Source of the DNA: Alphaproteobacteria bacterium
Lineage (GTDB): Bacteria; Pseudomonadota; Alphaproteobacteria; Sphingomonadales; Sphingomonadaceae
Length of the DNA: 6,311 bases
Assembly: GCA_018830415.1 (NCBI GenBank)
Contig: JAHJSJ010000226.1
Coordinates: 1-6,311, forward strand
Direction of reading: 5' to 3'
Shown: positions 1 to 6,035 of the stretch, piece after piece
How the letters are laid out: each line of letters begins with the position of its first letter
How positions within the stretch are numbered: position 1 is the first letter of the stretch
The notes under the pieces: generated by a model
The model's database searches: none
What the model was told of the DNA's origin: nothing
Seen by the model: the letters and a program-made list of their open reading frames with translations, nothing else
Program-made: the position numbers and the translations under genes

Positions 1-686
1 ATGCGGAAACCGTGTTCCAGACATAGCGGAGCAAGCCACGCCTGCCGTGCGCGCAATGCCGCGCTGTTGGTGCCTTCGGCCATCAGGAACACGCGTTCGG
101 GCGTGAAGCGGTGGCGGCGCTGCAATTCCAGCACCTCGGCGACGTCCTCCGGCGCGGCGATCACGAATTTGAAGAACGCGCGCGGGTCGGTCGCCCAGGC
201 ATCCAGCCGTTCGGGGATCAGCGCCAAGCCTGCCGGATTGCCTGAATGGGCGAGCTTGGGGCTGACATTGTACTGATCGACCCGGATATCGAGCCGCGCA
301 GGCGGGGCGACGGTGCCGTTGGTTTCAATCTCGACGCTGATGTCGGGCAAGTGTGCCAGCATCTCCGCCAATCCGCCCGCCTGAAGCAGCGGCTCCCCCC
401 CGGTGATGACGAGTCGGTTTTGGCCCAATGCGGCGATGCGAGTCGCGGTTTCGGCAGGGGTCAGCGTGACCTGATTGGCGCGGCGATCAAAGGCGATGCC
501 ATCGCGGTGCGGCCGGTTGTCGCCATCGAAATGCCACGTATAGGCGGTGTCGCACCACACGCACGCAAGGTTGCAGCGCGACAGCCGCACGAAGGCGACC
601 GGCGCCCCGGCGCTCGGCCCTTCGCCTTGCAGCGAGGCGAAAATCTCCGGCCCGCCGGTGTCATCGGTTGCGAGGGTGAGGTTCAT
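1..686 (-). CDS. queE: 7-carboxy-7-deazaguanine synthase QueE (3' end cut by window edge)
   Basis: QueE is a cytosolic radical-SAM enzyme that converts 6-carboxy-tetrahydropterin to 7-carboxy-7-deazaguanine, a step of preQ0/queuosine synthesis. I translated this frame by hand: 228 codons are visible with no stop before the window edge. The start reads MNLTLATDDTGGPEIFASLQ, followed by GEGPSAG, a substrate-loop motif typical of QueE. The 4Fe-4S/SAM motif CX3CX2C is CNLACVWC with C38, C42 and C45; this spacing fits QueE and most radical-SAM enzymes. Other family marks are ITGGEP (94-99), ETNGT (121-125) and VSPKL (141-145). The family is about 200-250 residues long, so only a short C-terminal piece is missing. 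The ATG at 686 is chosen because GGAGG lies 5 nt upstream and because the next motif follows at the usual distance. The gene follows valS on the same strand after 157 bp and may be co-transcribed with it. A generic QueE-like activating enzyme is the only alternative and is unlikely. Confidence 0.93.
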   Translation of the reverse strand, partial: MNLTLATDDTGGPEIFASLQGEGPSAGAPVAFVRLSRCNLACVWCDTAYTWHFDGDNRPHRDGIAFDRRANQVTLTPAETATRIAALGQNRLVITGGEPLLQAGGLAEMLAHLPDISVEIETNGTVAPPARLDIRVDQYNVSPKLAHSGNPAGLALIPERLDAWATDPRAFFKFVIAAPEDVAEVLELQRRHRFTPERVFLMAEGTNSAALRARQAWLAPLCLEHGFR

Positions 687-710
687 GCGATCCTCCCCCA
701 TCGGGGGAGG
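687..710 (-). promoter_or_regulatory. queE ribosome-binding site inside a perfect hairpin
   Basis: On the minus-strand transcript the sequence just before the queE ATG is a perfect 8-bp stem with a 3-nt loop (plus-strand arms 692-699 and 703-710, loop 700-702). The 3' arm of the RNA hairpin is GGGGGAGG, which is itself the Shine-Dalgarno sequence, and it ends 5 nt before the ATG at 686. The stem belongs to the left arm of the intergenic repeat element. The pairing is seen directly; that it lowers or regulates queE translation, or makes it depend on ribosomes arriving from valS, is inference. Confidence 0.6.
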
Positions 711-838
711 GGGACCATCCGCAGGATGGTGGAGGGGCAGGCTCGCCTGCTCCGAAGGTGCAATGAATGGAACAGCCGCACGCGCCCCTCCACCCCGCCG
801 CGATGCGGCGCGGTTCCCCTCCCCGTTTCGGGGAGGAT
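690..838. repeat. Intergenic BIME-like inverted-repeat element, copy A
   Basis: Two arms in opposite orientation (690-737 and 785-838) flank a 47-bp spacer. Each arm holds two hairpins and then a GTGGAGGGG end facing the spacer. Left-arm hairpins are 692-699/703-710 and 714-720/724-730. Right-arm hairpins are 818-825/829-836 and 796-801/805-810. The inner ends GTGGAGGGG (729-737) and CCCCTCCAC (785-793) are exact reverse complements, so the whole element can fold on itself. The spacer adds a small hairpin at 737-750. It starts 5 bp past the valS stop and reaches to within 3 bp of the queE ATG. The design resembles paired REP sequences (BIMEs) mobilised by RAYT transposases, but no transposase is present here. 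A related copy lies inside valS at 1489-1617. It has no T-run, so it is not a standard intrinsic terminator. Confidence 0.8.
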
Positions 839-843
839 CACGA

Positions 844-3800
844 TCACCCCAACCGCGCCAATGCCGCTGTCAGCCGCGCGACTTCGCCCTGATGGTGGGC
901 AAGATCGGCGCGGGCTTTCTCGACTGCTTCGGGCTTGGCTTTTTCCGCGAAGGCGGGGTTGGAGAGCCGCCCTTCGAGGCTTTTGGCTTCCTTGGTGCTG
1001 GCCGCCAGCGCCTTTTCCAGCCGCGCCTTTTCGGCTGCAATGTCGATGATGCCGTCGAGCGGGATCACGAACACATCGCTGCCCGCGATCACCTGCATCG
1101 CCGGGCCAGCAGGCGCTTCACCAATGGTGACGGGCGTCAGCCGGGCGAGGCGCTCGATCGCGGCGCTGCTGCGCTCGATCGTGCGCGCCGCCACGTCGGA
1201 CGGCGCGGCAAGGAACGCCGCCAGCTTGGCCCCCGGCGCGATGCCGAGTTCGTTTTTCGCGCTGCGGGTGTTGGTGGTCAGCTCGATCACCCAGTCGATT
1301 GCGTCGGTCGCTTCTTTCGAGACTTCCGCTTCCGGCGCGGGCCATTGCGCAAGGATCAGCTCGTTGTCGCGCGTCCCCAGCTTGTGCCACAGTTCCTCGG
1401 TGATGAAGGGCATGAAGGGGTGCAGCATCACGAGGATCTGATCGAGCGCCCATCCGGCGACTTCGCGGGTTTCGGATGCGGGCGACCAATCCTCCCCGGC
1501 ACGGGGAGGGGGACCGTCCGCCGGACGGTGGAGGGGATTCGCGTCCTGATGCGTCGGTGCTTGGGGCGAGTCCCCTCCGTCAGCGCTGCGCGCTGCCACC
1601 TCCCCAAGCTGGGGAGAGCCGAAGACCGGCTTGATGAGTTCCAGATACCAATCGCAAAACTTGCTCCAGGTGAATTGATAGATCGCATTGGCCGCCGCGT
1701 CGAAGCGCAGGTCGGCCATCGCGCGCTCGATTTCGGTCACGCAAGCCGCGACTTCGCCGATGATCCACTGGTTGGCGGCGAGGCGGGCTTGCGGGGCCTT
1801 CACGCTCGCCGAAGCGCCGATGCCGTTCGACTGGCAGAACCGCGCCGCGTTCCACAGCTTGGTGGCGAAGTTGCGGTATCCTTCGACCCGGCGTTCATCC
1901 ATCTTGATGTCGCGGCCCTGGCTTTCCATCGCCGCCATGAAGAACCGCAGCGCGTCTGCGCCGTATTGGTCGATCAGGCCGAGCGGATCGACGACATTGC
2001 CCTTGGACTTGGACATCTTCGCGCCGTCGGCTGCGCGCACGAGACCGTGGAGATAGAGCGTATCCCACGGCTTTTGCCCCATGTTGTAATAACCCATCAT
2101 CATCATCCGCGCGTCCCAGAAGAACAGGATGTCAAAGCCGGAGATGAGGAGCGAGTTGGGGTAGTGTTTTTGCAGCAACCCCGTTCGGGCTGAGCTTGTC
2201 GAAGCCCCGTCCTTTCCTTCCGAGGAAAAGTGCGGCCCTTCGACAGGCTCAGGGCGAGCGGAGTTTGTATTATCTTCGGGCCAGCCGAGCGTGGCGAAGG
2301 GCCACAGGGCGGAGGAGAACCAAGTGTCGAGGACGTCCGGGTCGCGTGCAATCGCTATCTTGTCACCATGCTCGGCATAGTAGCTCTCTGGTGCTAGGTT
2401 CCCGTAAATGTTGAAAAGATCTGAAATCTCATCAACCTCAGTGAAGCGAGCATCATCGCCGTAATATGCGAGCAACTGTCGAGTGAGATCTTCCTGATCC
2501 GCAGCTACGAAAGCCTTATTGTTCTGGCTATTCGACAGATCCCAACTGAATTTCTGACCGTCGAAGCTGGGCCCATACCAAACAGGAATCCGGTGCCCCC
2601 ACCACAATTGGCGGCTGACACACCACGGCTGGATATTCTCCATCCAGTTGAAAAAGGTCTTCTCCCACGTCTTGGGGACGATCTGGATTTCGCCCGAGCG
2701 CACTGCCTCAAGCGGCTTCTTCGCCAGTTCGCCTGCGCTCACATACCACTGGTCGGTCAGCCACGGTTCGATCACCACGCCGCCGCGGTCGCCGAACGGG
2801 GTCTGGATTACGCGGGGTTCGGCATCGTGTTCGATCCGCTCGCCGTCTTTCTCGACCACATGAGGCACAAGGAAACCATCGGCCTTCAAGCGTTCAACCA
2901 CCGCCTTGCGCGCATCAAACCGGTCCAGCCCGACGAACTCTGCCGGGATCAGCCCATCCGCCACCTGCGCCACCGCCGCATCGGCATCGAGCATGTTGAG
3001 CATCTCGCCCGCCGCAATCCCGGCGCGCCGCCCGACCTCGAAGTCGTTGAAATCATGCCCTGGCGTGATCTTCACACAGCCAGACCCCAGCGCCGGATCG
3101 GCGTGTTCATCAGCGATGACCGGGATGCGCCGCCCGGTGATCGGCAGCTCCACAAACTTGCCGACAAGGCTGGCATAGCGCGCATCGTCAGGGTGCACGG
3201 CGACTGCCATGTCGGCGAGCATGGTTTCAGGCCGGGTGGTGGCGACGATCAGGTGATCGGCCCCTTCATCCGTCCGCGCACCATCAGCCAGCGGATAGCG
3301 CAGGCGCCAGAAGCTGCCCTGCACTTCACGGGTTTCGACCTCAAGATCGCTGATCGCGGTCTTCAGCTTGGGGTCCCAGTTCACCAGCCGCTTGTCACGG
3401 TAGATCAGCCCGTCGTTGTAAAGGTCAACGAAGGTCTTGATCACCGCCTTGGTGAAATGCGGGTCCATCGTGAACTGTTCGCGGCTCCAGTCCATCGAAC
3501 AGCCCAGGCGGCGCAATTGGTGGGTGATGGTGCCGCCGCTTTCGGCTTTCCATTCCCACACCTTGGCGATGAAATCCTCGCGGCTGTAATTGGTCCGCTT
3601 GTCCTGTTTCGCTTCCAATTGGCGTTCCACCACCATCTGCGTCGCGATCCCGGCGTGATCGGTGCCGACCACCCACAGCGCATCCTTGCCGCGCAGACGT
3701 TCATAGCGCACCACCACGTCCTGCAAGGTGTTGTCGAGCGCATGGCCGATATGCAGCGAGCCGGTGACGTTCGGCGGCGGGTTGACGATGGTGAAGGGTT

Positions 3801-3918
3801 CGGCATCAGGCCGCGCGGGGCGGAAACAGCCGTTGGCCTCCCAGTGGGAATACCAGCGCGCCTCGATATCGGCGGGGTCGAAAGTGGTGGGCAAAGCGGG
3901 GGATGGCGTGTCTGGCAT
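844..3918 (-). CDS. valS: Valyl-tRNA synthetase (class I) with three in-frame accessory segments
   Basis: ValRS joins valine to tRNA-Val in the cytosol and edits mischarged threonine. Numbered from the ATG at 3918, the protein has 1024 residues, longer than the roughly 870-950 I expect for the family. Seen in order: ATP-binding HIGH (56-59, in NPPPNVTGSLHIGH), the CP1 editing domain, WWGHRIPVWY, DVLDTWFSS (528-536), ISGFDILFFWDARM, KMSKS (634-638), the anticodon-binding domain with MLHPFMPFITEELWH, and a C-terminal Lys/Ala/Glu-rich coiled coil ending in AALARLG. Three segments look added: a long low-GC linker (about 449-527), a repeat-encoded peptide (553-580) and a second repeat-encoded peptide (768-810). 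All keep the frame, and none touches a catalytic motif. The frame opens further upstream with a TTG at 3957 and an ATG at 3933; ATG 3918 is preferred because MPDTPSPALPTTFDPADIEARW gives a normal ValRS N-terminus and AGG lies 5 nt upstream, but 3933 remains possible. It diverges from mlaE. Confidence 0.97.
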   Translation of the reverse strand: MPDTPSPALPTTFDPADIEARWYSHWEANGCFRPARPDAEPFTIVNPPPNVTGSLHIGHALDNTLQDVVVRYERLRGKDALWVVGTDHAGIATQMVVERQLEAKQDKRTNYSREDFIAKVWEWKAESGGTITHQLRRLGCSMDWSREQFTMDPHFTKAVIKTFVDLYNDGLIYRDKRLVNWDPKLKTAISDLEVETREVQGSFWRLRYPLADGARTDEGADHLIVATTRPETMLADMAVAVHPDDARYASLVGKFVELPITGRRIPVIADEHADPALGSGCVKITPGHDFNDFEVGRRAGIAAGEMLNMLDADAAVAQVADGLIPAEFVGLDRFDARKAVVERLKADGFLVPHVVEKDGERIEHDAEPRVIQTPFGDRGGVVIEPWLTDQWYVSAGELAKKPLEAVRSGEIQIVPKTWEKTFFNWMENIQPWCVSRQLWWGHRIPVWYGPSFDGQKFSWDLSNSQNNKAFVAADQEDLTRQLLAYYGDDARFTEVDEISDLFNIYGNLAPESYYAEHGDKIAIARDPDVLDTWFSSALWPFATLGWPEDNTNSARPEPVEGPHFSSEGKDGASTSSARTGLLQKHYPNSLLISGFDILFFWDARMMMMGYYNMGQKPWDTLYLHGLVRAADGAKMSKSKGNVVDPLGLIDQYGADALRFFMAAMESQGRDIKMDERRVEGYRNFATKLWNAARFCQSNGIGASASVKAPQARLAANQWIIGEVAACVTEIERAMADLRFDAAANAIYQFTWSKFCDWYLELIKPVFGSPQLGEVAARSADGGDSPQAPTHQDANPLHRPADGPPPRAGEDWSPASETREVAGWALDQILVMLHPFMPFITEELWHKLGTRDNELILAQWPAPEAEVSKEATDAIDWVIELTTNTRSAKNELGIAPGAKLAAFLAAPSDVAARTIERSSAAIERLARLTPVTIGEAPAGPAMQVIAGSDVFVIPLDGIIDIAAEKARLEKALAASTKEAKSLEGRLSNPAFAEKAKPEAVEKARADLAHHQGEVARLTAALARLG
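1489..1617. repeat. In-gene inverted-repeat element, copy B, translated within valS
   Basis: This 129-bp (43-codon) element has the same plan as the intergenic copy: opposed arms 1489-1536 and 1572-1617 around a 35-bp spacer. Hairpins are 1491-1498/1502-1509, 1513-1519/1523-1529, 1581-1586/1590-1595 and 1600-1606/1610-1616. The left arm has exactly the same 48-bp length as the left arm of copy A and matches at 40 of 48 positions by my count. It is read through in frame in ValRS residues 768-810, giving a Pro/Gly/Ala/Asp-rich peptide (SPQLGEVAARSADGGD and onward to PPPRAGEDW) between IKPVFG and ETREVAGWALDQ of the anticodon-binding region. No stop codon is created. The peptide is probably a surface loop. 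Confidence 0.85.
2181..2261. repeat. Second-family inverted-repeat element, translated within valS (ARPEPVEG type)
   Basis: Two 24-bp arms in opposite orientation (2181-2204 and 2238-2261) match at 20 of 24 positions after reverse-complementing one of them. The shared core is CTGAGC(T/C)TGTCGAAG. The 33-bp centre can pair further (CTTTCC near 2212 with GGAAAAG near 2224). In ValRS it is read in frame as residues 553-580: SARPEPVEGP, a short linker, then ASTSSARTG, between LGWPEDNTN and LLQKHYPNSLLISGFD. From memory, this motif is a dispersed repeat of sphingomonad genomes that often appears in genes and spacers. It lies 17 residues after DVLDTWFSS, in a peripheral part of the catalytic domain. 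Confidence 0.82.
2391..2580. other. Low-GC segment of valS encoding an extended linker
   Basis: By hand count, 91 of 190 bases here are G or C (48%), against 113 of 180 (63%) in valS just upstream in the gene (2701-2880). Codons rare elsewhere in the window cluster here (GTA, CTA, ATA, CGA, TCA, AAT). The segment lies within the 79-residue stretch between HRIPVWY and DVLDTWFSS (about 449-527), rich in D, Y, N and Q. The equivalent E. coli stretch, as I recall it, is about 31 residues. No inverted repeat or stop is evident. It may be an old insertion or a patch brought in by recombination. Confidence 0.6.
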
Positions 3919-4029
3919 GATGGCCTGCGCCATGCCAGCACCGATGCTGCGATGCAATCATCGTGACGTGCGGTTGAACAGCGCGAGAGCCTTGTCCCGC
4001 GCCGAAAATCTCCCCATAGCTGCAATCCG
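3919..4029. promoter_or_regulatory. Divergent valS / mlaE promoter region
   Basis: These 111 bp separate the chosen valS and mlaE start codons and must carry promoters for both directions unless transcription enters from further away. The best plus-strand candidate is TTGTCC (3992-3997) and CATAGC (4015-4020) with a 17-bp spacer; it is a poor match to consensus and would start transcription only a few bases before the mlaE ATG. No convincing pair was found on the minus strand for valS, and no T-box-like or other leader structure is evident. Confidence 0.3.
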
Positions 4030-5154
4030 ATGCAGGACGCCGCGCAATACAGGCTGGAAGAGCCGGAGGAAAACGGGGGCGCTGATCGCACCAGGCTGGT
4101 GCTTTCGGGGCAGCTGACGCTGGTCGCCATCGCCCTGCTCGAACGCGAGCTTGCCGGGCTTGGCGGCGCGATTGGCGTGATCGATCTGGCGGGCGTGGAC
4201 GAAATCGACACCGTTGGCGCATGGATGGTGTGCCGGATGGCGCGCGAACATGGCGCTGATATCACCGGCGCCAGCGCAGCGGCCCAGCGGTTGCTGAACG
4301 CCGTGCGCGGAATTGATGCGAGCGGGGATACCGGCCCGCAGCGCCCACCGATCTGGGAACGCGTGCCGATCGGCGTGGGCGAACAGGTTTATGAAAGCCG
4401 CTCCGGGATTTACAAGGTGGTCGGGTTCCTCGGGCAGATCCTGATCGGGGTCGCCAGCCTTGTCCGCCACCCGTCGCGCTTCCCGGGCAAGGCGCTGGTT
4501 CACCAGATGGAACTGGTCGGCGTTTCCGCATTGCCGATCATCGGGTTGATGAGCTTTCTGATCGGAATCGTGATCGCGCAGCAAGGCTCGGTGCAATTGC
4601 AGCAATTCGGGGCCGAGGCGCTGACGGTGAACCTGGTCGGGCGGATCACCCTGCGCGAGTTGGGCGTGCTGATGACCGCGATCATGGTGGCGGGCCGTTC
4701 GGGCAGCGCCTTTGCCGCGCAGCTTGGCACGATGAAGCTGACGGAGGAAATTGACGCGATGCGCACCATCGGCATTTCCCCGATCGAAGCGCTGGTGATC
4801 CCGCGCATCCTCGCATCCACCTTCATGATGGTGCTGCTGGGGTTCTATGCCTCGGTGGTGGCGATTGTCGGCGGGGCGATGGTCGGCGATTTGTCGCTGG
4901 GCATTCCGTTCTGGACCTTTCTCGAACGAATTCGCGACGTGGTGCCCGAACATGATCTGTGGGTGGGGCTGATCAAGGCACCGGTATTCGGGCTGATCGT
5001 GGCTCTGGCGGGGTGTTATCACGGGCTGCAAGTGCGCGATAATTCCGAAGAAGTCGGCCGCCGCACGACGATGGCGGTGGTCTCTGCGATCTTCACGGTG
5101 ATCGTGCTCGATGCGTTTTTCGCGGTGTTCTTCACCGAAGTGGGCTGGGGGTAA
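4030..5154 (+). CDS. mlaE: MlaE-family lipid ABC transporter permease with N-terminal STAS domain
   Basis: This is the inner-membrane permease of an Mla-type phospholipid transporter that works between inner and outer membranes. The 374 residues fall in two parts. Residues about 18-95 form a STAS domain like E. coli MlaB, with core VIDLAGVDEIDTVGAWMV; T61 is at the place of the conserved Thr/Ser. Residues about 120-374 are the MlaE permease, with membrane segments near 163-186, 208-228, 258-284, 312-332 and 347-370. The family signature AGRSGSAFAAQLGTMKLTEE (221-240) is followed by IDAMRTIGISPIEALVIPR. The STAS-permease fusion is common in alphaproteobacteria and replaces a separate MlaB. Only 3 bp separate its stop from mlaF. 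The ATG at 4030 has no clear Shine-Dalgarno; it is kept because the STAS domain begins soon after. Alternative name: linK-like permease of the LinKLMN system of Sphingobium. Confidence 0.93.
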   Translation: MQDAAQYRLEEPEENGGADRTRLVLSGQLTLVAIALLERELAGLGGAIGVIDLAGVDEIDTVGAWMVCRMAREHGADITGASAAAQRLLNAVRGIDASGDTGPQRPPIWERVPIGVGEQVYESRSGIYKVVGFLGQILIGVASLVRHPSRFPGKALVHQMELVGVSALPIIGLMSFLIGIVIAQQGSVQLQQFGAEALTVNLVGRITLRELGVLMTAIMVAGRSGSAFAAQLGTMKLTEEIDAMRTIGISPIEALVIPRILASTFMMVLLGFYASVVAIVGGAMVGDLSLGIPFWTFLERIRDVVPEHDLWVGLIKAPVFGLIVALAGCYHGLQVRDNSEEVGRRTTMAVVSAIFTVIVLDAFFAVFFTEVGWG

Positions 5155-5157
5155 GCG

Positions 5158-5976
5158 ATGCGGATGACCGATCACCCCGCCGATGAAGCCCCGCCGATTG
5201 TGGTCGAAGGCCTGTCCAATCGCTTTGGCGATTTCGTGGTCCACGAAGGGCTTGATCTGACCGTGCGGCGCGGGGAGATTCTGGGGGTTGTCGGCGGGTC
5301 GGGCAGCGGCAAATCGGTGCTGATGCGCTCGATCATCGGCCTGCAGGAGCCGAGCGCCGGGCGGATCGAGGTGCTCGGCAAAACCATCACCGGGCGCGAT
5401 CCCGACAGCGATTTCGGCGTGCGCTGCCGCTGGGGCGTATTGTTTCAGGGCGGGGCGCTGTTTTCAACGCTGACGGTGGGCGAAAATGTCGAAGTGCCGC
5501 TGAAGAAGTTCTTCCCCGATCTCAGCCCGGCGCTGCGGCGCGAGATTGCGTGTTACAAGGTGATATTGTCGGGCCTGCCGGAAAGCGCGGTGGCGAAATA
5601 TCCGTCGGAATTGTCAGGCGGGATGAGGAAACGTGCCGCCCTCGCCCGCGCATTGGCGCTCGACCCGGAATTGCTGTTCCTTGATGAACCCACCGCCGGG
5701 CTTGATCCGATTGGCGCGGCCAAGTTTGACCGGCTGACCCGCGAGTTGAAGGAAACACTTGGCCTGACCGTGTTCCTGATCACCCATGATCTCGATACGC
5801 TTTACGAAATCTGCGACCGGGTGGCGGTGATCGCAGAAAAACGGATCATCGCGGTCGGCACCATTCCCGAACTGATCGCCACCGGCCATCCGTGGATCGA
5901 GGAATATTTCAACGGCCCGCGCGGGCGCGCCGCGCAGGCAACCCACGGTCGCAATCAGGCGGAAGGTGGCCGATAA
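5158..5976 (+). CDS. mlaF: MlaF-family lipid ABC transporter ATP-binding protein
   Basis: This is the cytoplasmic ATPase that powers the MlaE/MlaD lipid transporter. In the 272 residues all ABC motifs are intact: Walker A GGSGSGKS (46-53), Q-loop Q97 followed by GGALFSTLTVGENV as is typical of the Mla group, signature LSGGM (152-156) followed by RKRAALARALALDPE, Walker B LLFLDE (172-177) with catalytic E177, D-loop GLDP, and H-loop H210 in LITHDLDTL. The length suits the family. The ATG at 5158 begins 3 bp after the mlaE stop, with a G-run at the mlaE end as a likely ribosome-binding site, so translation is probably coupled; a second ATG at 5164 is also possible. It is equivalent to linL of Sphingobium. 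N21 stands where many homologues have a charged or small residue before the A-loop FG, which is not a concern. Confidence 0.95.
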   Translation: MRMTDHPADEAPPIVVEGLSNRFGDFVVHEGLDLTVRRGEILGVVGGSGSGKSVLMRSIIGLQEPSAGRIEVLGKTITGRDPDSDFGVRCRWGVLFQGGALFSTLTVGENVEVPLKKFFPDLSPALRREIACYKVILSGLPESAVAKYPSELSGGMRKRAALARALALDPELLFLDEPTAGLDPIGAAKFDRLTRELKETLGLTVFLITHDLDTLYEICDRVAVIAEKRIIAVGTIPELIATGHPWIEEYFNGPRGRAAQATHGRNQAEGGR

Positions 5977-6025
5977 TATGACGGGCGCACCTCAGAATTG
6001 GACAGGCGGGCCTTGCAGCGTTCAT

Positions 6026-6029
6026 AGGA
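6026..6029 (+). promoter_or_regulatory. mlaD ribosome-binding site
   Basis: AGGA lies 6 nt before the ATG at 6036 and settles the mlaD start. The rest of the 59-bp mlaF-mlaD spacer (5977-6035) shows no terminator and no clear promoter, so mlaD is probably in the same transcript. Confidence 0.6.
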
Positions 6030-6035
6030 AACGGC

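Noticed and set aside
690..838. Intrinsic terminator for valS
   Set aside because: Strong stems are present but none is followed by a U-run on the minus strand, and the last stem overlaps the queE ribosome-binding site.
246..1049. Plus-strand open frame of 267 codons opposite queE
   Set aside because: It is antisense to the QueE radical-SAM motifs and includes the repeat element; no independent support.
690..1617. CRISPR-like repeats
   Set aside because: The units are inverted pairs rather than direct repeats with regular spacers, lie about 650 bp apart, and one is within a coding region; no cas gene is present.
547..2193. Plus-strand open frame of 548 codons opposite queE and valS
   Set aside because: It is antisense to well-supported conserved genes, crosses both repeat elements and the intergenic gap, and its Arg/Gly/His-rich translation resembles no family; it results from high GC.
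3919..3957. valS starting at the TTG at 3957
   Set aside because: The extra residues are not typical of ValRS and have no Shine-Dalgarno; ATG 3918 (or 3933) fits better.
2593..3966. Plus-strand open frame of 457 codons opposite valS
   Set aside because: It mirrors the codon structure of valS on the other strand; the valS frame holds all the conserved synthetase motifs.
3958..5244. Minus-strand open frame of 428 codons opposite mlaE and the start of mlaF
   Set aside because: It is His/Asp/Arg-rich, has no recognisable domain and is fully explained as the complement of mlaE.
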